From: Flavimaricola marinus
GTDB lineage: Bacteria > Pseudomonadota > Alphaproteobacteria > Rhodobacterales > Rhodobacteraceae
DNA length: 64,000 nucleotides
Assembly (NCBI RefSeq): GCF_900184895.1
Contig: NZ_FXZK01000001.1
Location: 1,178,001-1,242,000 of the forward strand
Direction: 5' to 3'
Position numbers and translations under genes: made by a program
The notes under the pieces: model-generated
What the model was told of the DNA's origin: nothing
Databases searched by the model: none
The model's input: only the letters and a program-made list of their open reading frames with translations
Shown: piece by piece, positions 60,412-64,000 of the stretch
Position numbering within the stretch: position 1 is the stretch's first letter
Layout of the letters: every line of letters begins with the position of its first letter

Positions 60412-60425
60412 TCACCCCGGGGTGA
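60412..60425. other. 14-bp perfect palindrome upstream of the lipoprotein pair
   Basis: TCACCCCGGGGTGA lies 82 nt upstream of paralogue 2, in the 178-bp gap to tspO. It is followed by a small CCGGC-CTAATT-GCCGG hairpin with TTTT on the plus strand (60427-60446). It may be an operator or a transcript-end structure; nothing else is seen in the gap. Confidence 0.3.
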
Positions 60426-60508
60426 CCCGGCCTAATTGCCGGTTTTGTCCAACAATCTGAGCGAGAATTCGCCAGACGCGTCACAGTCCGCAACAATGCA
60501 CGAGCGGA

Positions 60509-60994
60509 TCAGATCCCTATTTTGGAGGGCTCCAGCGGCTGCTGATTGGGATTGAGCCGCGCCACCGACAGGTTCAGCGCCGCCGCGATCGTCACCCAGA
60601 CCAGATAGGGCACGAAGGCCAGCCCGGCCCACAGGTCGAGCGCGAAATGCGTCGCCGTCGCGCCGGCGACCGCCACCCAGAGCCCGGCCATGATCGGCAA
60701 CGCCCCGCGCAACCGCCGCAGTCCGAAGAAAACCGGTGTCCAAAGCGCGTTGAGCGCGATCTGTAGCGCCCAGAAGGCCATCGCGTAGTGGCTCCCCTCG
60801 AGCGGCGCGACCCGCGCCCCGGCGAAGGCGATCAGGAAGTAGATCGACGTCCACATGATCGGAAAGAGCCAGTTCGGCGGTGTCCAGCTCGGCTTGTTGA
60901 GCGCCTGATACCACGGCCCTGTCGGGAACAGCGCACCGGTCGCCCCGGCGGTGAAGGTTGCGCCCAGAAAGATGAGAAACAGGACGAAGTCCAT
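60509..60994 (-). CDS. tspO: TspO/MBR family tryptophan-rich sensory protein
   Basis: A 161-aa outer-membrane-type TspO with five hydrophobic helices: LFPTGPWYQALNKPSWTPPNW in the first loop, then FPIMWTSIYFLIAFAGARVA and ALNALWTPVFFGL. In Rhodobacter sphaeroides TspO (CrtK) binds tetrapyrroles and tunes photosynthesis-gene expression with oxygen. It follows crtB by 75 nt, on the same strand. Confidence 0.93.
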   Translation of the reverse strand: MDFVLFLIFLGATFTAGATGALFPTGPWYQALNKPSWTPPNWLFPIMWTSIYFLIAFAGARVAPLEGSHYAMAFWALQIALNALWTPVFFGLRRLRGALPIMAGLWVAVAGATATHFALDLWAGLAFVPYLVWVTIAAALNLSVARLNPNQQPLEPSKIGI

Positions 60995-61069
60995 GGCGGG
61001 ATTCCTTTCAGGATGACCAGCCTCAATCTAGACCGACGCCGCCCTGCTGCAAGCCCGTTCGCCGGTCCG

Positions 61070-62083
61070 TCAGGCGGACCGCCCCTGTTCGGCCCGCAGG
61101 TTGGCCAGCACATCCAGCAGCGCCCTTGTCCGCCCGACCTGCGCCTGCCCCCGGCTCGCAGCCTCCACCAGATAGGCGACTTCAGGCAGGGGCTGGGCAT
61201 AGATCACGGCCGATTGCGGCATCACGACCGTGGTCGCCGCCTTGATCGTGGCCTGCGCCATCCATCCCAGTTTCTGACCGCGCGAGGTATGCGCCCGCTG
61301 TCCGATGCTGTCGCAGCCCTGCCGTCGCACCTGCGCCCCGATCCCGGCGTAGATCAGCCTTGCGGCAAAGATCCCGATCCGCGCGTTTGCCGGCAGGGCG
61401 CTGATCCCGGATTCAGACCGCAGATAGAGCCTGTCCGCCTCGGCCAGAAGCCGCCCGACCATCCGTTTGATCGCCGGATCGGGCTGCGGGTCCGAGAGGA
61501 ATGCGCGGGGGTCGATCCCCGCCTCCTCCATCCAGTCGAGCGGCAGATAGATCCGCCCGGCCCGCGCGTCTTCGCCCACATCGCGGGCGATGTTAGTCAG
61601 TTGCATAGCGACGCCCAGATCGCAGGCCCTCGCCAGCGCATCCGCATCGCGCACCCCCATCAGCACGCACATCATCGCGCCCACGGCGCTGGCCACCCGC
61701 GCCGAATAATCGCGCACCCCCGACAACGTCGCGTAGCGCCGCTCTTGCGCATCCCATGCCAGCCCTTCGAGCAGCGCTTCGGGCAGGGCGCGCGGCATGT
61801 CGACGTCTTGGATCAGAGCCGCAAAGGCACGGTCTTCGGGCGCGTCGCGTGGCGTGCCAGCATAGGCCCGGTCGAGCCTGTCCTGCAACGACAGCACCGC
61901 CCGGCCCTTTTCCGAGCCTTCGTCGACCTCGTCGTCGGCGAGCCTGCAAAAGGCATAGAGCGCCAGCGCCGGATCCCGCACAGAGGCGGGCAGCAGCTTG
62001 GACGCGGCGTGGAAGGACAGCGATCCGGTGCGGATCACCGCTTTGCAATGGGCGAGGTCGTCTGGCCTGATGTTGGAGCGCAT
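61070..62083 (-). CDS. crtB: Phytoene synthase
   Basis: A 337-aa squalene/phytoene-synthase-family enzyme condensing two GGPP to phytoene. The Asp-rich motifs are in CRLADDEVDEG and RDVGEDARAGRIYLP, and the AMQLTNIARDVGED block is diagnostic. The start at 62083 has AGGA. It lies 8 nt after crtI. Confidence 0.95.
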   Translation of the reverse strand: MRSNIRPDDLAHCKAVIRTGSLSFHAASKLLPASVRDPALALYAFCRLADDEVDEGSEKGRAVLSLQDRLDRAYAGTPRDAPEDRAFAALIQDVDMPRALPEALLEGLAWDAQERRYATLSGVRDYSARVASAVGAMMCVLMGVRDADALARACDLGVAMQLTNIARDVGEDARAGRIYLPLDWMEEAGIDPRAFLSDPQPDPAIKRMVGRLLAEADRLYLRSESGISALPANARIGIFAARLIYAGIGAQVRRQGCDSIGQRAHTSRGQKLGWMAQATIKAATTVVMPQSAVIYAQPLPEVAYLVEAASRGQAQVGRTRALLDVLANLRAEQGRSA

Positions 62084-62091
62084 CGCAGGTC

Positions 62092-63642
62092 CTATTCGGC
62101 AGCCATTGGCAGGGTCGTCTTGCGGGATGCCGGCGCGTCGGGCACCAGTTGCTCCAGCACCTTGGCGCTGGCCACCACCCCCGGAACGCCGGCCCCCGGA
62201 TGCGTGCCTGCACCGACGAGGAACAGACCCTTGGCCTCTTCCGAGACGTTGTGCGGCCGGAACCATGCGCTTTGCAGGATCCGCGGCTCGACCGAGAAGC
62301 CGCAGCCGTGCGGCGAGAGGTACCGCGAGCGGAAATCCTCGGGCGTGAAGGTGAGCGAGGCCGACAGGTGGTCTTGGAAGCCCGGAAGGGTCTGTTCCAG
62401 CACGGCGGCGACCTTTTCCTGATACTTGGCCGCTTCGGTGGACCAATCGACCGGATTGTCGTGCCCCAGATGCGGCACCGGCGAGAGGGCGTAGAACGTG
62501 TCGCCTCCGGCCGGGGCGACACCCGGATCGGTGACCGAGGGCCGATGCAGATAGAGGCTCATGTCGTCTGCCAGATGGCCCTTCATGAAGATGTCTTGCA
62601 GCAACCCTTCGTAGCGCGGCCCGGCGAGGATGGTGTGATGCCCCACATCCGGCCACATGGCGGAGGTGCCTTTGGTGCCGAAATACCAGACAAAGAGCCC
62701 CATGGACCAACGGCTGCGCTTGAGCTTTGCCCGTGTCCATCGCCTCTTACGGTGATTGCGCAGGAGGTGGTTGTAGGTGTGGCCCGCATCGGCGTTCGAG
62801 ACGACCAACGGGGCCGCCATGACAGCGCCGTCGGTCAGCCGAACCCCTTGCACAGAGCCTGTTTCGATGAGAATCTCGTCGACTTCGGCGCCTTGGATCA
62901 CCTGCCCGCCCTGCCGCTCGATCACCTTGACCATGGCATCGGCGATCGCCTGCACCCCGCCCACCGAATAGTGGACGCCGTATTCCTTTTCGAGATGCGA
63001 GACGAGCGCATACATCGAGGTGACGTGCATCGGATCGCCGCCGATGAACAGCGGGTGGAAGGACAGCGCCATGCGCAGACGCTCGTCCTTGACCCGCGCC
63101 CGCGCCAGCCCGAGGATCGAACGATCCGCCCTGAGCCGCGCAAATTCGGGCAGAACCTTGATGGTTTCCCACAGCTTGTGCATCGGCTTGGTGACCATGC
63201 CTTCGTAGCCGACGACATAGCGCCGGGCGCTGTCCTTGAGGAATCTCTTGTAGCCTTTGACGTCGCCGGGACTGAGCCGCGCGACCTCGGCCACCATCGT
63301 TTCGGTGCTGCCGGTGGCGGTAAAGACCGACCCGTCCTGCCACCTGATCTCGTAGAACGGCTCGACGGGCCGCAGGTCGACGTCGCGGTCGAAGTCTTCG
63401 CCGCAATCCTCCCAAAGTTGCCGGTAAAGCTGCGGCACGGTGACGATCGTCGGGCCGAGATCGAATCGATGCCCGTTCTGGTCAATCGAGGAGCCGCGAC
63501 CGCCTGCCCGATCGAGGCGGTCCAGCACCGTCACGGCGTAGCCCTTGGCCCCAAGGCGCATGGCGGCGGACAGCCCGCCAAGGCCGGCGCCGATCACGAT
63601 GGCTTTGTCAGTGTCTGCTGAAGGCTGGCCGAATACTGTCAT
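62092..63642 (-). CDS. crtI: Phytoene desaturase (neurosporene-forming type)
   Basis: A 516-aa FAD-dependent desaturase. The FAD motif AIVIGAGLGGLSAAMRLGAKG is at 14-34, GGRGSSIDQNGHRFDLGPTIVT follows, and the C-terminus has LVGAGTHPGAGVPGVVASAK. In organisms with the CrtC/D/F/A set it makes neurosporene by three desaturations; that specificity is inferred from context. No ribosome-binding site precedes the ATG, and the promoter -10 ends 6 nt upstream, suggesting leaderless translation. Confidence 0.95.
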   Translation of the reverse strand: MTVFGQPSADTDKAIVIGAGLGGLSAAMRLGAKGYAVTVLDRLDRAGGRGSSIDQNGHRFDLGPTIVTVPQLYRQLWEDCGEDFDRDVDLRPVEPFYEIRWQDGSVFTATGSTETMVAEVARLSPGDVKGYKRFLKDSARRYVVGYEGMVTKPMHKLWETIKVLPEFARLRADRSILGLARARVKDERLRMALSFHPLFIGGDPMHVTSMYALVSHLEKEYGVHYSVGGVQAIADAMVKVIERQGGQVIQGAEVDEILIETGSVQGVRLTDGAVMAAPLVVSNADAGHTYNHLLRNHRKRRWTRAKLKRSRWSMGLFVWYFGTKGTSAMWPDVGHHTILAGPRYEGLLQDIFMKGHLADDMSLYLHRPSVTDPGVAPAGGDTFYALSPVPHLGHDNPVDWSTEAAKYQEKVAAVLEQTLPGFQDHLSASLTFTPEDFRSRYLSPHGCGFSVEPRILQSAWFRPHNVSEEAKGLFLVGAGTHPGAGVPGVVASAKVLEQLVPDAPASRKTTLPMAAE

Positions 63643-63648
63643 ACGGGA

Positions 63649-63677
63649 ACGATAGCGGTGTAAACCAAAGTTGACAA
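63649..63677 (-). promoter_or_regulatory. crtI promoter with overlapping PpsR site
   Basis: On the minus strand TTGTCA (63672-63677) and TATCGT (63649-63654) are separated by exactly 17 bp. The perfect PpsR palindrome TGTAAACCAAAGTTGACA occupies 63659-63676, covering the -35 and spacer. The predicted transcription start falls at about the A of the crtI ATG (63642). Confidence 0.8.
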
Positions 63678-63745
63678 TCTTGGATTTTTGCGCCCTTTTA
63701 CAAGGCAAACGCCCTGCGCTCTGCCTTTCCAAACCGCAGAGGCTG

Positions 63746-63763
63746 TGCAAAGGTAGATTGACA
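63746..63763. promoter_or_regulatory. Degenerate PpsR site upstream of crtA
   Basis: TGCAAAGGTAGATTGACA matches TGT-N12-ACA except C for T at position 3. It lies 20 nt before the crtA ATG and 69 bp from the crtI site; two distant sites in the crtI-crtA spacer are also known from Rhodobacter capsulatus. Confidence 0.55.
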
Positions 63764-63782
63764 CTTCTCGCTGCGAGGTCAC

Positions 63783-64000
63783 ATGACCCAAGTCGCCAGC
63801 CTTTCCTTTTATCGCTTTGCCGGACGGGCGGCCCGGTTCTGGGCGCTGAGCCAGATGGCCTGGGCCCGCGGGCCGCTGGCCCGCACGCCGGACATCGGCT
63901 TTTGGAAGCTCTGCGGTTCGGGCAAGGGCGAGGGATTTACGCCGGTGATGTTCCCCGAGGTCTTTGCCATCGTCGCCACATGGCCGGACGAGGCGACCGC
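63783..64000 (+). CDS. crtA: Spheroidene monooxygenase (partial, cut by window edge)
   Basis: The first 72 codons are present: MTQVASLSFYRFAGRAARFW, then ALSQMAWARGPLARTPDIGFWKLCGSGKGEGF and a TWPDEAT stretch. This matches the CrtA N-terminus, which carries WALSQM-like and FWKLCGSG segments. The enzyme uses O2 to convert spheroidene to spheroidenone, so the organism can probably make the red keto-carotenoid under oxygen. GAGG precedes the ATG. Confidence 0.93.
   Translation, partial: MTQVASLSFYRFAGRAARFWALSQMAWARGPLARTPDIGFWKLCGSGKGEGFTPVMFPEVFAIVATWPDEAT

Overview
The window is high-GC alphaproteobacterial DNA from a member of the Rhodobacteraceae. From 15.6 kb to the right edge it is most of a photosynthesis gene cluster (PGC) for a purple-bacterial type-II reaction centre. 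The gene set matches the Rhodobacter-type lineage: a pufQBALMX operon with pufX and no pufC, dxs directly downstream of puf, and crtA, C, D, E, F, I and B for the spheroidene series. The chlorophyll E-ring cyclase gene present is the aerobic acsF. No bchE or bchJ is visible, and ppsR is followed directly by bchG. This suits an organism that makes bacteriochlorophyll a with oxygen present, although bchE could lie elsewhere. bchI, bchD and bchO are also outside the window, possibly beyond crtA.

Layout. (1) 0-4.6 kb: urate/allantoin breakdown (partial uraH, a fused puuE-uraD, allA, an NCS2 purine/urate permease and allE). (2) 4.7-5.8 kb: an AT-richer two-gene toxin-antitoxin-like island (DUF433 plus DUF5615). 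(3) 5.8-15.6 kb: general metabolism (pncB, an NmrA-type reductase with divergent HxlR regulator, a TerB-like protein, a DMT exporter, pncA, a GFA-like zinc protein, an Hsp70/YegD-type protein, trhO, an AbrB-type membrane protein and a BKACE enzyme). (4) 15.6-31.9 kb, minus strand: a superoperon read bchF-N-B-H-L-M-lhaA-puhA-B-C-orf98-acsF-puhE-hemA-cycA. It covers early bacteriochlorophyll synthesis, reaction-centre H subunit and assembly factors, ALA synthase and the periplasmic electron carrier. (5) 32.2-38.6 kb, plus strand: ppaA/aerR, ppsR, bchG, a PucC-like gene, bchP and idi. (6) 39.0-51.5 kb, minus strand: crtE, crtF, bchC-X-Y-Z, pufQ-B-A-L-M-X and dxs. (7) 51.7-54.1 kb, plus strand: crtD and crtC. 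(8) 54.1-60.4 kb: a block of genes unrelated to photosynthesis that separates crtC from (9) tspO, crtB and crtI (minus) and the start of crtA (plus).

Control of the cluster is readable in the DNA. Nine perfect TGT-N12-ACA palindromes, the PpsR/CrtJ site, sit upstream of bchF/ppaA, bchG, bchC, crtE/crtD and crtI/crtA, and a tenth is degenerate. Close pairs are separated by 7, 8 or 17 bp. ppsR and its B12-domain antirepressor partner ppaA lie in the middle of the cluster.

The most unusual observations are these. A GC-rich palindromic repeat family has five copies, all inside the PGC, and one copy is read in frame as part of BchY. A 38-codon ORF is wedged with overlaps between bchX and bchY. 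crtC has no conventional start codon near its conserved beginning and is embedded in the end of crtD. allE has a 75-nt completely G-free leader. An imperfect ~160-bp tandem repeat separates idi from dxs. A near-consensus crtI promoter lies so close to the start codon that the mRNA should be leaderless.
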